The notes beneath the pieces are model-generated. The model had not been told where the DNA came from. It saw nothing but the letters and a program-made list of their open reading frames with translations, and made no database searches. Below are positions 56,760 through 64,000 of a stretch of DNA of 64,000 nt, piece by piece. The stretch is from Prevotella sp. (GTDB lineage: Bacteria; Bacteroidota; Bacteroidia; Bacteroidales; Bacteroidaceae). Made by a program: the position numbers and the translations under genes. The stretch covers positions 1-64,000 of the forward strand of contig JAFRMM010000112.1 in assembly GCA_017430675.1 (NCBI GenBank), read 5' to 3'. Positions within the stretch are counted from its first letter, which is position 1. Each line of letters starts with the position of its first letter.

Positions 56760-57449
56760 ATGGGAGAAAGAATCAAGAAACTGAAGAAGATCAGGATTCA
56801 TCGCGAAGGCACTAACGAACTGTTTCTGAGTGCATTGGCCATTGTTGGCATCGCGGCTCTGCTCTGGTATTCTTTCAGTACGACTATACCTTTCTGGATT
56901 TTTATCGTCATCTTCGGAATCGCGTGGGCGATGGCGCTGAACTTTTACAGATGCCCTATCCGCTATTTCAATGGAGATACAGAAAAATTGGTCGTTGCTC
57001 CTGCCGATGGAAAGATTGTCGTTGTCGAGGAAGCAGAGGAAAACGAATATTTCCACGATAAGCGTTTGATGATCTCCATCTTCATGAGTCCGCTGAACGT
57101 CCATGCTAACTGGTTTCCCATCGACGGTAAGGTGAAATTTGTTCACCATCAGGACGGCAACTATCACAAGGCATGGCTACCGAAGGCCAGTGAGGAAAAT
57201 GAGCATGCCGACATCATGATCACTACTCCAGACGGAGAGGATGTCCTCGTGCGCCAGATTGCTGGAGCGATGGCTCGGCGTATTGTCACATACGCCAAGG
57301 AAGGTGAGGAGTGTTTTATCGACGAGCATCTGGGATTTATCAAACTGGGGTCTCGCGTGGATGTCTATCTTCCACTGACTGCTAAGGCCACCGTCACTAT
57401 TGGCCAGCCCACGACAGGTGATCAGACTGTGATTGCTAAGATGAAGTGA
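56760..57449 (+). CDS. psd: Phosphatidylserine decarboxylase proenzyme
   Basis: 229 residues, the short Psd type. Two N-terminal hydrophobic segments ([17 protein letters not shown] and [16 protein letters not shown]), [26 protein letters not shown], and the self-cleavage site [15 protein letters not shown] where Ser198 becomes the pyruvoyl group (GS in place of the longer LGST). Makes phosphatidylethanolamine. pssA follows after 19 bases. Confidence 0.94.
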   Translation: MGERIKKLKKIRIHREGTNELFLSALAIVGIAALLWYSFSTTIPFWIFIVIFGIAWAMALNFYRCPIRYFNGDTEKLVVAPADGKIVVVEEAEENEYFHDKRLMISIFMSPLNVHANWFPIDGKVKFVHHQDGNYHKAWLPKASEENEHADIMITTPDGEDVLVRQIAGAMARRIVTYAKEGEECFIDEHLGFIKLGSRVDVYLPLTAKATVTIGQPTTGDQTVIAKMK

Positions 57450-57468
57450 AGTGTAAACGAAGTAAAGA

Positions 57469-58179
57469 ATGAGCATCAAGAAGCACATCCCTAACGCCAT
57501 TACTTGCTGCAACCTCATCTCTGGTAGCATAGCCACTTATTACGCCATCTGCGGACTATATGACTATGCGCTGGCCTTCATCATCATTGGCGCTGTCTTC
57601 GATTTTTTCGACGGTATGTGTGCCCGTCTCCTGAATGTATCTTCATCTATCGGGAAGGAACTTGACTCCCTGGCCGACGATATCACATTCGGACTGGCCC
57701 CCTCCGCCATCCTCTTCTCCTACCTCATGGAGCAGAACTGGACAGGTATCATGCAGGGGAACCGACTGGCATTCCTGCTTCCGTTTTTGGCATTCGTGAT
57801 GGCAGCCTTCTCTGCCCTCCGACTGGCCAAGTTTAACCTTGATGAGCGTCAGGCATTGGGATTTATCGGACTGCCCACTCCTGCCAATGCGCTTTTCTGG
57901 GGCTCTTTGATTGCTGGTGCTGGCAGTTGGTTGGCCCATGTGCCTTATATTTGTTATATCCTTCTGGCTGGTATGTTCCTCAGTTGCTATCTGCTTGTGG
58001 CGGAGATTCCTATGTTTGCCCTGAAGTTCAAACACTGGGGCTGGAAAGGCAATGAGATTAAATACATCTTTGTTCTCACGTGCATACCCCTTCTCCTGAT
58101 TCTGGGGGTCGGTGGTTTTGCAGCCATTATCGCATGGTATGTCATCCTGTCTGTCGCAACTACCAAGAAAACAATCTAA
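57469..58179 (+). CDS. pssA: CDP-diacylglycerol-serine O-phosphatidyltransferase
   Basis: 236 residues, about eight membrane helices. The CDP-alcohol phosphotransferase motif is complete: DFFDGMCARLLNVSSSIGKE followed by LDSLAD (about 45-70), giving the four metal-binding Asp residues. Makes phosphatidylserine, the substrate of Psd. A DUF4834-like gene follows after 15 bases. Confidence 0.94.
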   Translation: MSIKKHIPNAITCCNLISGSIATYYAICGLYDYALAFIIIGAVFDFFDGMCARLLNVSSSIGKELDSLADDITFGLAPSAILFSYLMEQNWTGIMQGNRLAFLLPFLAFVMAAFSALRLAKFNLDERQALGFIGLPTPANALFWGSLIAGAGSWLAHVPYICYILLAGMFLSCYLLVAEIPMFALKFKHWGWKGNEIKYIFVLTCIPLLLILGVGGFAAIIAWYVILSVATTKKTI

Positions 58180-58194
58180 AACACCAATTCGGAA

Positions 58195-58644
58195 ATGAAG
58201 ACAATTATCGCCGTTATCGTATTCGGAATTATCATTCTTGCTGTCATTGTGATGGTAGTGATTAATTTCTCTTATAAGGGAATCCGGAAAATTAAGGAGG
58301 AAGTGGAGGAAAACTACTACCGCAACCAGAAACTGAAAGAGCAGAAAGAGAAGAACCCCTTCGGTGAGGACTATTTTAAGAGTGCCTCAACCCCTAAAAA
58401 CAAGCCGAAGGCCAAGAGTGAAAGACAGGAGCGTCCACAGCCTGAGAAACAGGAACGTTCTCATTCCCAAGAACGAGTGCAAGACCGCCAGCAGGAACGT
58501 CGGCGCCCTGAGCAGGAAGAAACTACTGCCCGTAATCAGACTACGGGCAGCAGTGTAACCATCATTGACGATCGGGACGTCGAGGATAAGCGTAAGATCT
58601 TCGACCACAGCGACGGTGAATACGTTGAGTTCGAAGAAGTCTAA
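58195..58644 (+). CDS. DUF4834-like membrane protein
   Basis: 149 residues. One N-terminal helix (IIAVIVFGIIILAVIVMVVI), a charged juxtamembrane region with EEVEENYYRNQK, a low-complexity Arg/Gln/Glu/Pro part (about 65-120: RQERPQPEKQERSHSQERVQ), and an acidic conserved end (DDRDVEDKRKIFDHSDGEYV). Matches my memory of DUF4834. Function unknown; position after psd-pssA suggests the same transcript. Confidence 0.7.
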   Translation: MKTIIAVIVFGIIILAVIVMVVINFSYKGIRKIKEEVEENYYRNQKLKEQKEKNPFGEDYFKSASTPKNKPKAKSERQERPQPEKQERSHSQERVQDRQQERRRPEQEETTARNQTTGSSVTIIDDRDVEDKRKIFDHSDGEYVEFEEV

Positions 58645-58653
58645 GCGAGAAGT

Positions 58654-59364
58654 TTAGTTGTGGACGAGTGTGCCGATGGGGCTACCGTCCATCACCTTCT
58701 TCAGATTCCCCACAATATCCATATTGAACACATAGATGGGCAGGTTGTTGTCCTGACACATGCAGATGGCAGTCAGGTCCATCACCTTCAGGCCGCGTGC
58801 CAGCACCTCCTTATAGGTGATCTCGTCAAACTTCGTAGCCGTGGGATCCTTCTCGGGGTCAGCCGTATAGACACCATCCACGCGGGTACCCTTCAGCATC
58901 ACGTCGGCCTCGATCTCGATGCCGCGCAGAGAGGAGCCGGTATCCGTGGTGAAGTAGGGGGAACCCGTTCCTGCCGAGAAGATACAGACGTAACCGGCCT
59001 CCATGGCCTCGATGGCCTTCCACTTGGTATAGAACTCGCCGATGGGCTCCATGCGGATGGCCGTCAGTACCTTGTTTTTTACACCCACAGCACCTAAGGC
59101 GCTGCTCAGTGCCAGAGAGTTGATCACTGTGGCACACATGCCCATCTGGTCGCCCTTCACACGGTCGAAACCCTTTTGGGAGCCTGACAGTCCACGGAAG
59201 ATATTACCACCACCGATGACGATGCCGATCTGGACACCCATCTCACTGACCTCCTTGATCTGTTTCGCATAGTCGCTCAATCGTTCAGGGTCTATGCCGT
59301 AGCCCTGCTTGCCCATCAGGCTCTCACCTGAGAGTTTCAAAAGAATTCTGTTAAATCTTGCCAT
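58654..59364 (-). CDS. pyrH: Uridylate kinase
   Basis: 236 residues, amino-acid-kinase fold. ILLKLSGESLMG, GVQIGIVIGGGNIFRG, FSAGTGSPYFTTDT and VDGVYTADPEKDPTATKFDE are diagnostic. Makes UDP from UMP. Its start overlaps the birA end by 14 bases, so both are on one transcript from the birA promoter. Confidence 0.96.
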   Translation of the reverse strand: MARFNRILLKLSGESLMGKQGYGIDPERLSDYAKQIKEVSEMGVQIGIVIGGGNIFRGLSGSQKGFDRVKGDQMGMCATVINSLALSSALGAVGVKNKVLTAIRMEPIGEFYTKWKAIEAMEAGYVCIFSAGTGSPYFTTDTGSSLRGIEIEADVMLKGTRVDGVYTADPEKDPTATKFDEITYKEVLARGLKVMDLTAICMCQDNNLPIYVFNMDIVGNLKKVMDGSPIGTLVHN

Positions 59365-60109
59365 ACACCTTATTATTAATTATATAAGAAACTTCCTTGA
59401 AAGCATAGATCCGTGCCGTCCCCTCCGTATCAAGCAGCACCAGACGGCCGTCGTTGAGCACATCCAGCACCCTGGCCAGAAACCGTCCCTTGGCATCCTC
59501 GTACTCATAGTAATCATCTTTGTGATACAGTAGGTGGCGATAGTCGGCAGAGACCATTTCCCACTCGCTGCCAAACGTCTCTTCAAGCCGCTGGAGGAAG
59601 TCGTTAAGCAAGGCCTCACGATCGGTTTCGTATCCTAGGATCTGGCAGAGCGACACGGGATTGGGGGCATCGCTCCGAAACACCTCCTGATTCACGTTGA
59701 TGCCAATGCCGATGATGCTGTCCTTGATGGTGCTCCCCTGCAACTGATTCTCTATCAGTATCCCGCAGAGTTTGTTATCACCGTAATAGATATCATTTGG
59801 CCATTTGATCCGCAGTGGCGCTTTGTCTGTTGAAGGTTCGAGCCATTGCTCTAACGTCTTGCAGAGTGCCACGGACACGACCTCCGAGATCAGGAACTGT
59901 CTGCTGGCGGGAATATCCGTGGGATGAATCAGCATAGAAAATGTCAGGTTCTTGCTGCGCTCACTCTCCCACGTGTTCGTGCCGCAACCCCGTCCAGCCG
60001 TCTGGTAGTCAGCCACGACGCAAAACTCATTCGGAACCGTCCCCTGTGAGTTTCTCAGCCAGCGGTTGGTGGAGTCCGTCTCGTTGATATGAATAACCTT
60101 AAAATCCAT
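59351..60109 (-). CDS. birA: Biotin-[acetyl-CoA carboxylase] ligase (no DNA-binding domain)
   Basis: 252 residues. INETDSTNRWLRNS, the biotin-AMP loop AGRGCGTNTWES (GRGRxGR variant with Cys and Thr in place of Arg and Gly), LRIKWPNDIYYGDNKLCGIL and IGIGINVNQ are the ligase marks. There is no N-terminal HTH, so it does not act as a repressor. Attaches biotin to carboxyl-carrier proteins. Confidence 0.94.
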   Translation of the reverse strand: MDFKVIHINETDSTNRWLRNSQGTVPNEFCVVADYQTAGRGCGTNTWESERSKNLTFSMLIHPTDIPASRQFLISEVVSVALCKTLEQWLEPSTDKAPLRIKWPNDIYYGDNKLCGILIENQLQGSTIKDSIIGIGINVNQEVFRSDAPNPVSLCQILGYETDREALLNDFLQRLEETFGSEWEMVSADYRHLLYHKDDYYEYEDAKGRFLARVLDVLNDGRLVLLDTEGTARIYAFKEVSYIINNKVYGKI

Positions 60110-60119
60110 AATCCGCTTG

Positions 60120-60127
60120 CAAAGTTA
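60120..60127 (-). promoter_or_regulatory. birA promoter -7 box
   Basis: TAACTTTG on the minus strand, 10 bases before ATG 60109. Confidence 0.65.
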
Positions 60128-60139
60128 CAATATTTTTTG

Positions 60140-60147
60140 TAATTTTG
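60140..60147 (+). promoter_or_regulatory. tadA promoter -7 box
   Basis: TAATTTTG, only 4 bases before ATG 60152; transcription is predicted to begin at or next to the start codon. It mirrors the birA promoter. Confidence 0.65.
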
Positions 60148-60151
60148 CAAC

Positions 60152-60607
60152 ATGATTGAGCAAGAACAGCAAAAAAAAGATGAACGCTATATGCAGATGG
60201 CCATCGAAGAGGCCTGTATGGCGTATGAAAAAGGTGAGATTCCCATCGGTGCAGTTGTGGTGTGTAAGGAGCGGGTTGTCTCCCGAGCCCATAACCTGAC
60301 AGAGACGCTCTGCGACGTCACGGCCCATGCTGAGATGCTGGCGATTACGGCCGCAGCGAACACCCTGGGCGGCAAATACTTGACAGACTGCACGCTTTAC
60401 GTTACGGTGGAACCCTGTACGATGTGCGCAGGTGCCCTCGGCTGGGCACAGATTCCCCGTATCGTCTATGGCGCTATGGATGAGAAAAGGGGTTATCACG
60501 AGTATGCACCAAGAGCGATGCATCCCAAGGCTGTGGTCCTCGGAGGCGTATTTGAGGAAGAATGCCGTCAGTTGATGGTGGATTTCTTTAAGTCAAGGCG
60601 CTCATAG
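60152..60607 (+). CDS. tadA: tRNA-specific adenosine deaminase
   Basis: 151 residues. Zinc and catalytic residues His59 and Glu61 in TAHAEMLAI and Cys89, Cys92 in EPCTMCAGALGW. Deaminates A34 of tRNA-Arg(ACG) to inosine. Close relatives such as guanine deaminase are less likely given the KRGYHEYAPRAMHPKAVV-type end. Its last 6 bases overlap the convergent lipoprotein gene. Confidence 0.92.
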   Translation: MIEQEQQKKDERYMQMAIEEACMAYEKGEIPIGAVVVCKERVVSRAHNLTETLCDVTAHAEMLAITAAANTLGGKYLTDCTLYVTVEPCTMCAGALGWAQIPRIVYGAMDEKRGYHEYAPRAMHPKAVVLGGVFEEECRQLMVDFFKSRRS

Positions 60608-61258
60608 TCCCTCCTGCCTGATCCATGTGGAGTCCAAGGCCATGAAGATTTTCCGCTCGTCATAGATGCCAAGGATGAACTTGGCGGCGCGTGTCTCTGA
60701 CGTCTCGTTGGGCATCACGGTGATTGGCTTGATCTTCCCGCTCCATTCCTCTGTGCGGGTCTTTCCTTCGGTATCTGCAATGGAGAGCCAGTCAAGTTTC
60801 AGGTAGGAGACATACAGTTCCCCTTTCGCCACATTGGTGGAGAAGGCCATGCTCACCTCGCCTCCTGCCGGATCCACCACATATTCGTGGGATTCGAATA
60901 ATGCGAAATCCCCCCGCTGCACCACCTGTATCATCTTGCTTTTCCCGTCGGAAGTGATGGTTACCTGGGTTTTACGCGGCTGTTTCGTGTAATTCTGCTC
61001 TTTGGAGCGTACGGTGATGACGTTCCGACCTCCATTTCCCGTCTCAGGCAACACCTCCAGCCAACTGTCAGAGGCTTTGGCTGTCCATTCCCCACCGGCA
61101 TAGAATATGATATCGGCCTTCTGGTCAGTCACGGCATGTAAGGTATCTGCCCTTTCAGTGGTCATATAGATTCCGCCCACCTCGTCGGCAATGCAGCCCG
61201 TTAGGATGGCAGCGAGGAAAGCAACTACGATAAGCAGATGTCTCTGAGTCGTTGGCAT
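60602..61258 (-). CDS. BACON-like lipoprotein
   Basis: 218 residues. Signal HLLIVVAFLAAILTGCIADE with lipobox Cys. Two Ig-like units: about 45-115 (AGGEWTAKASDSWLEVLPET and TRKTQV-type end KTQVTITSDGKSKMIQVVQRG) and about 120-215. The W-T-A.. S-W-L/I beginning and the Q-V-x-R-G strand are typical of BACON domains, common in Bacteroidota surface lipoproteins that present or bind glycans. Ligand unknown. Confidence 0.75.
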   Translation of the reverse strand: MPTTQRHLLIVVAFLAAILTGCIADEVGGIYMTTERADTLHAVTDQKADIIFYAGGEWTAKASDSWLEVLPETGNGGRNVITVRSKEQNYTKQPRKTQVTITSDGKSKMIQVVQRGDFALFESHEYVVDPAGGEVSMAFSTNVAKGELYVSYLKLDWLSIADTEGKTRTEEWSGKIKPITVMPNETSETRAAKFILGIYDERKIFMALDSTWIRQEGL

Positions 61259-61270
61259 GTGATATGAACT

Positions 61271-61293
61271 AAAAAGAGGGATATTACTCCCTC
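61271..61293 (-). terminator. Terminator after tRNA-Lys
   Basis: On the minus strand GAGGGAgtaataTCCCTC followed by TTTTTAG (plus positions 61293 down to 61271). Confidence 0.8.
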
Positions 61294-61299
61294 CTCATG

Positions 61300-61372
61300 T
61301 GATCCGTTTGGGGCTCGAACCCAAGACCCCAACATTAAAAGTGTTGTGCTCTACCGACTGAGCTAACGGATC
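61300..61372 (-). tRNA. tRNA-Lys (anticodon TTT)
   Basis: 73 bases on the minus strand. Acceptor GATCCGT/ACGGATC, D arm GCTC/GAGC, anticodon stem CAACA/TGTTG with loop CTTTTAA giving TTT, T arm TTGGG TTCGAGC CCCAA, discriminator A. No encoded CCA. Confidence 0.96.
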
Positions 61373-61402
61373 AACCTTATTGCTTGTTTTTGAAAGCGGG
61401 TG

Positions 61403-61410
61403 CAAAGGTA
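61403..61410 (-). promoter_or_regulatory. tRNA-Lys promoter -7 box
   Basis: TACCTTTG on the minus strand followed by CACCCGC. Confidence 0.65.
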
Positions 61411-61467
61411 CAATGTTTTTTTGAATTAGCCAAATTTATTTGGAGGATTTTTGCTTTTCTGTCTGAT

Positions 61468-62565
61468 TTAGTCGGACGGAGCGTCCTCTTTCTTCGCATT
61501 CTCACCTTCTTTCGTTACGTATCGCTGATAATAAGCGATGAACAGTGTGGTGGCAGGCAGGGCGATGATCAGTCCGATGAATCCCAGCAGGGCACCCCAT
61601 ACGGAGAGCGAGAGCAGGAGGATGGCGGGGTTGAGGCCCATGGCCTTGCCCATGACCTTAGGCGTAACAACCATGTCGCAGATGAGTTGGACAACGATAA
61701 ACACGGCAAGGGCCATGATCAGGATAATCCAGAAGTTCTGACCCGTATCGGCCGACTTCAGCAGGGCCAGTAGCACGGTGGGGATCAGGGCGAAGGTATG
61801 CAGGTAGGGCCCAAGGTCCATGATGCCGATCATGATGCCAAGGCCGATGGCCATGGGGAAGTCGATGATCGTGAAGCCGATGCAGAAGAGTACACCCATG
61901 ATGAGGGCCACAAGTCCCTGGCCACGGATATAATTGTTCAGTTCACGCTCCACGTCGCCCATCAGTTCCTCCCAGAACGGACGCACCTTCTTGGGGAAGA
62001 TCTTGATCCAGTTGTCCGTCAGGTACTCGTAGTCGAGCAGGATGAAGAACATATATAATAAGGTGATGAACGAGGCGATGATGCTGACGATGACACTGTA
62101 GGTCTGTCCGACCACGCTGAAGAGGCCGGGCATGACGGTCTTGATGCCGTCGGTGAAGGTGTCACTGCGGAAGAAGTTGCCGATCTCCTCCTGATTCTCG
62201 AGCCACCACTGGCTGATGGCGGCGGGGATGCTGGAGATATGGGCTGACTTGTGGATATAGTCGGTGGCCAACTGTCCCAGTTTCTCAAACTGCTCAATCA
62301 TCGGCGGAATGATGAGATAGACGATGCCGCTGATGAGGGCGATGACGACGATTAGTGTCAGGATAATGCTCAGTGCACGGGGCAGGTGCATGTGCCGCTC
62401 CACGAACTTGATGATGGGGTAGAGCAGATAGGCGAAGAACCAGGCGATGAAAAAAGGCAGCAGTACGCTGCTGAGGTAGTTCACAAGCAGCAGGATGCCG
62501 AGTACGAGCAGTCCGATTCCAATCCATCGGATTAATCGGTCAAAGGTGATGGTTTCTCTTGTCAT
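61468..62565 (-). CDS. AI-2E family membrane protein
   Basis: 365 residues, eight or so helices. Start helices [20 protein letters not shown] and [20 protein letters not shown], and the family signature near the C-terminal half: [20 protein letters not shown] plus [14 protein letters not shown]. Named for AI-2 export but many members move Na+ or other ions; substrate here unknown. ATG 62565 lies inside the end of tdk (26-base overlap), so translation may be coupled. Confidence 0.88.
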   Translation of the reverse strand: MTRETITFDRLIRWIGIGLLVLGILLLVNYLSSVLLPFFIAWFFAYLLYPIIKFVERHMHLPRALSIILTLIVVIALISGIVYLIIPPMIEQFEKLGQLATDYIHKSAHISSIPAAISQWWLENQEEIGNFFRSDTFTDGIKTVMPGLFSVVGQTYSVIVSIIASFITLLYMFFILLDYEYLTDNWIKIFPKKVRPFWEELMGDVERELNNYIRGQGLVALIMGVLFCIGFTIIDFPMAIGLGIMIGIMDLGPYLHTFALIPTVLLALLKSADTGQNFWIILIMALAVFIVVQLICDMVVTPKVMGKAMGLNPAILLLSLSVWGALLGFIGLIIALPATTLFIAYYQRYVTKEGENAKKEDAPSD

Positions 62566-63142
62566 TTTCTTCTTGTATGGCTTTTTGATAACATTCTCTG
62601 CAAAGTGGCTCATATTCCTGTGTCTCACCGAGAAGTACGCGCTGGGAGCCTTCGACGGTGCGGTGGCTGACGTAGGCGAGGCTGCCGCAGCGCACGCAGA
62701 TGGCGTGAACCTTTGTCACTTCATCGGCGATGGCGCACAGGGCAGGCATCGGACCGAAGGGCTCTCCCTTGTAGTCCATGTCAAGTCCCGCAATGATAAC
62801 ACGGATACCACGGTTGGCGAGTTCGTTACACACGTCGGGCAGTCCCATGTCGAAAAACTGTGCCTCGTCAATGCCCACTACGTCGCAATCGGAGGAAAGC
62901 AGCAGGATACTCGCCGATGAGTCGATGGGTGTGGAGGGGATATGGCTCTGGTCATGGCTGACGACCTCTTCCTCGGAATATCTGACATCGATGGCGGGTT
63001 TGAAGATCTCCACCTTCTGCTTGGCGAACTGCGCACGGCGCAGACGGCGGATCAGTTCCTCCGTCTTACCCGAGAACATCGAGCCGCAAACGACCTCGAT
63101 TCTGCCAGGACGATGCATTTCACCAGTCATATTTCCCGTCAT
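62540..63142 (-). CDS. tdk: Thymidine kinase
   Basis: 200 residues, the class II type. P-loop [28 protein letters not shown] (catalytic Glu), [16 protein letters not shown], and the zinc cysteines in [12 protein letters not shown] and [11 protein letters not shown]. Salvages thymidine. The ATG at 63142 lies 7 bases after the promoter box; an ATG 12 bases downstream is an alternative start. Confidence 0.95.
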   Translation of the reverse strand: MTGNMTGEMHRPGRIEVVCGSMFSGKTEELIRRLRRAQFAKQKVEIFKPAIDVRYSEEEVVSHDQSHIPSTPIDSSASILLLSSDCDVVGIDEAQFFDMGLPDVCNELANRGIRVIIAGLDMDYKGEPFGPMPALCAIADEVTKVHAICVRCGSLAYVSHRTVEGSQRVLLGETQEYEPLCRECYQKAIQEENDKRNHHL

Positions 63143-63149
63143 TTGGCGG

Positions 63150-63157
63150 CAAAATTA
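63150..63157 (-). promoter_or_regulatory. tdk promoter -7 box
   Basis: TAATTTTG on the minus strand, 7 bases before ATG 63142. Confidence 0.6.
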
Positions 63158-63220
63158 CCAAATCCTTTTAAAAATTGCAAAGTTTTTGCCGCTTTTTTTG
63201 TCTATTCTGATAATTTGCGC

Positions 63221-63228
63221 TAAATTTG
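63221..63228 (+). promoter_or_regulatory. rsmI promoter -7 box
   Basis: TAAATTTG followed by CGCCCG, 8 bases before ATG 63237; excludes the much longer frame opening at 62778. Confidence 0.6.
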
Positions 63229-63236
63229 CGCCCGAT

Positions 63237-63929
63237 ATGGGCATATTGTATATCGTTCCGACCCCAGTGGGCAATATGGAAGACATGACCTTCCGAGCCG
63301 TCCGTATCTTAAAAGAGGTGGATCTCGTGCTGGCGGAAGATACCCGGACTTCGGGCATCCTGCTGAAACATTACGAGATCAAGAATACCCTGATGTCGCA
63401 CCATAAGTTTAATGAGCATGGTACGTCGGCGGGCATCGTCAGCCGTCTGCTGGCGGGTGAGAATGTGGCACTCATCAGCGACGCGGGTACGCCAGGCATC
63501 AGTGACCCGGGTTTTTTTCTGGTGCGCGAGGCTGTCAGGGCTGGGGTGGAGGTGCAGTGTCTGCCAGGGGCGACTGCCTTTGTGCCTGCACTCGTGGCGA
63601 GTGGACTGCCGTGCGACCGTTTTGCCTTCGAGGGCTTCTTGCCGCAGAAGAAGGGACGCCAGACGAAACTGGAATCGCTGAAGGACGAGGAACGTACTAT
63701 GATCTTCTACGAATCGCCCTATCGTTTGGTGAAGACGCTGGAGCAGTTTGTCGAGGCCTACGGCAGCGACCGTCAGGTGAGCGTCTGCCGTGAGATCTCA
63801 AAGGTTCATGAGGAGAGTGTGCGTGGAACGCTTGGTGAGGTGATTGCCCATTTCAAGGAGAAAGAACCGAAAGGCGAAATAGTTATTATCCTCGCAGGAA
63901 AGAGGAAAGAAGTGAAAACTGAAGAGTGA
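63237..63929 (+). CDS. rsmI: 16S rRNA 2'-O-ribose C1402 methyltransferase
   Basis: 230 residues, the SAM-dependent tetrapyrrole-methylase fold. LYIVPTPVGNMEDMTFRAV, LAEDTRTSGILLKHY, ALISDAGTPGISDPGFFLVR, CLPGATAFVPALVASGLP and MIFYESPYRLVKTLEQF are textbook RsmI. It lacks the C-terminal HTH-like extension of E. coli RsmI (286 residues), as other Bacteroidota forms do. Start by the promoter at 63221. Confidence 0.95.
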   Translation: MGILYIVPTPVGNMEDMTFRAVRILKEVDLVLAEDTRTSGILLKHYEIKNTLMSHHKFNEHGTSAGIVSRLLAGENVALISDAGTPGISDPGFFLVREAVRAGVEVQCLPGATAFVPALVASGLPCDRFAFEGFLPQKKGRQTKLESLKDEERTMIFYESPYRLVKTLEQFVEAYGSDRQVSVCREISKVHEESVRGTLGEVIAHFKEKEPKGEIVIILAGKRKEVKTEE

Positions 63930-63959
63930 AAATGATGATTATTTAAAATATTATTAGGT

Positions 63960-64000
63960 ATGAAAAAACTATTTTTCGCAGCCGTCTGCACAATGACGGT
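63960..64000 (+). CDS. Start of an exported protein (3' end outside window)
   Basis: Only 13 codons are visible, MKKLFFAAVCTMT, the beginning of a signal peptide. It follows rsmI by 30 bases. Nothing can be said of its function. Confidence 0.55.
   Translation, partial: MKKLFFAAVCTMT

Overview
The window reads as a Bacteroidota chromosome, most likely Bacteroidales of the Prevotella type. Many genes start just after the promoter word TAnnTTTG typical of the phylum. Type IX secretion genes (porE, porW, porX), a SusB-like GH97 glycosidase and a FucP-type fucose transporter fit as well. Backbone genes are rich in G/C at third codon positions. One block, about 14.5-27.2 kb, is visibly AT-richer.

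Layout. 0-14.5 kb holds the tail of a PDZ protein, a hexuronate-type transporter, a detached class II ribonucleotide reductase C-terminal domain, folB, an amidase, an MCE protein, dnaA, a BtuB-like receptor, an acyl-transfer pair (SGNH-like plus MBOAT) and two cytochrome c assembly genes ending in ccsA. 14.48-27.22 kb is an integrated element inserted in the 3' end of ccsA. It has 24-bp att repeats, 22-bp direct repeats near both ends, a tyrosine integrase, an HTH protein, a RecA-fold ATPase, a VirE-N primase-like protein, a serine recombinase, five exported or membrane-anchored unknown proteins behind a strongly folded leader, and a toxin-antitoxin-like pair. The element supplies a replacement ccsA C-terminus; the original end lies beyond it as a fragment.

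27.2-32 kb is a probable non-phosphorylating L-fucose cluster (mutarotase, aldo-keto reductase, lactonase-like hydrolase, zinc dehydrogenase, FucP). 32-34.5 kb is an rsmF-like/thyA/folA operon on the minus strand. 34.5-44.5 kb holds an ECF sigma/membrane-protein operon, porE, topB and a divergent esterase/GH97 pair. 44.5-64 kb holds tRNA-Pro, a repeat-filled gap, aroA, porW-porX-tsaE, trxA, dnaE, psd-pssA, pyrH, birA, tadA, a BACON-like lipoprotein, tRNA-Lys, an AI-2E family protein, tdk, rsmI and the start of one more gene.

The most unusual content is non-coding. A dispersed family of palindromic units recurs near 9.8-10.3 kb and 44.75-45.33 kb, with a relative near 0.5-0.86 kb. The best-preserved units combine a shared 13-nt upstream motif, their own promoter, a conserved GC-rich palindromic core and arms built of short repeated words that differ between units. 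A linked 80-nt repeat carries a hairpin with a paired (compensatory) base change between copies. Other palindromic repeats sit in frame inside the btuB-like, rsmF-like, topB and SGNH-like genes. No searches could be run; family calls rest on motifs read from the sequence.
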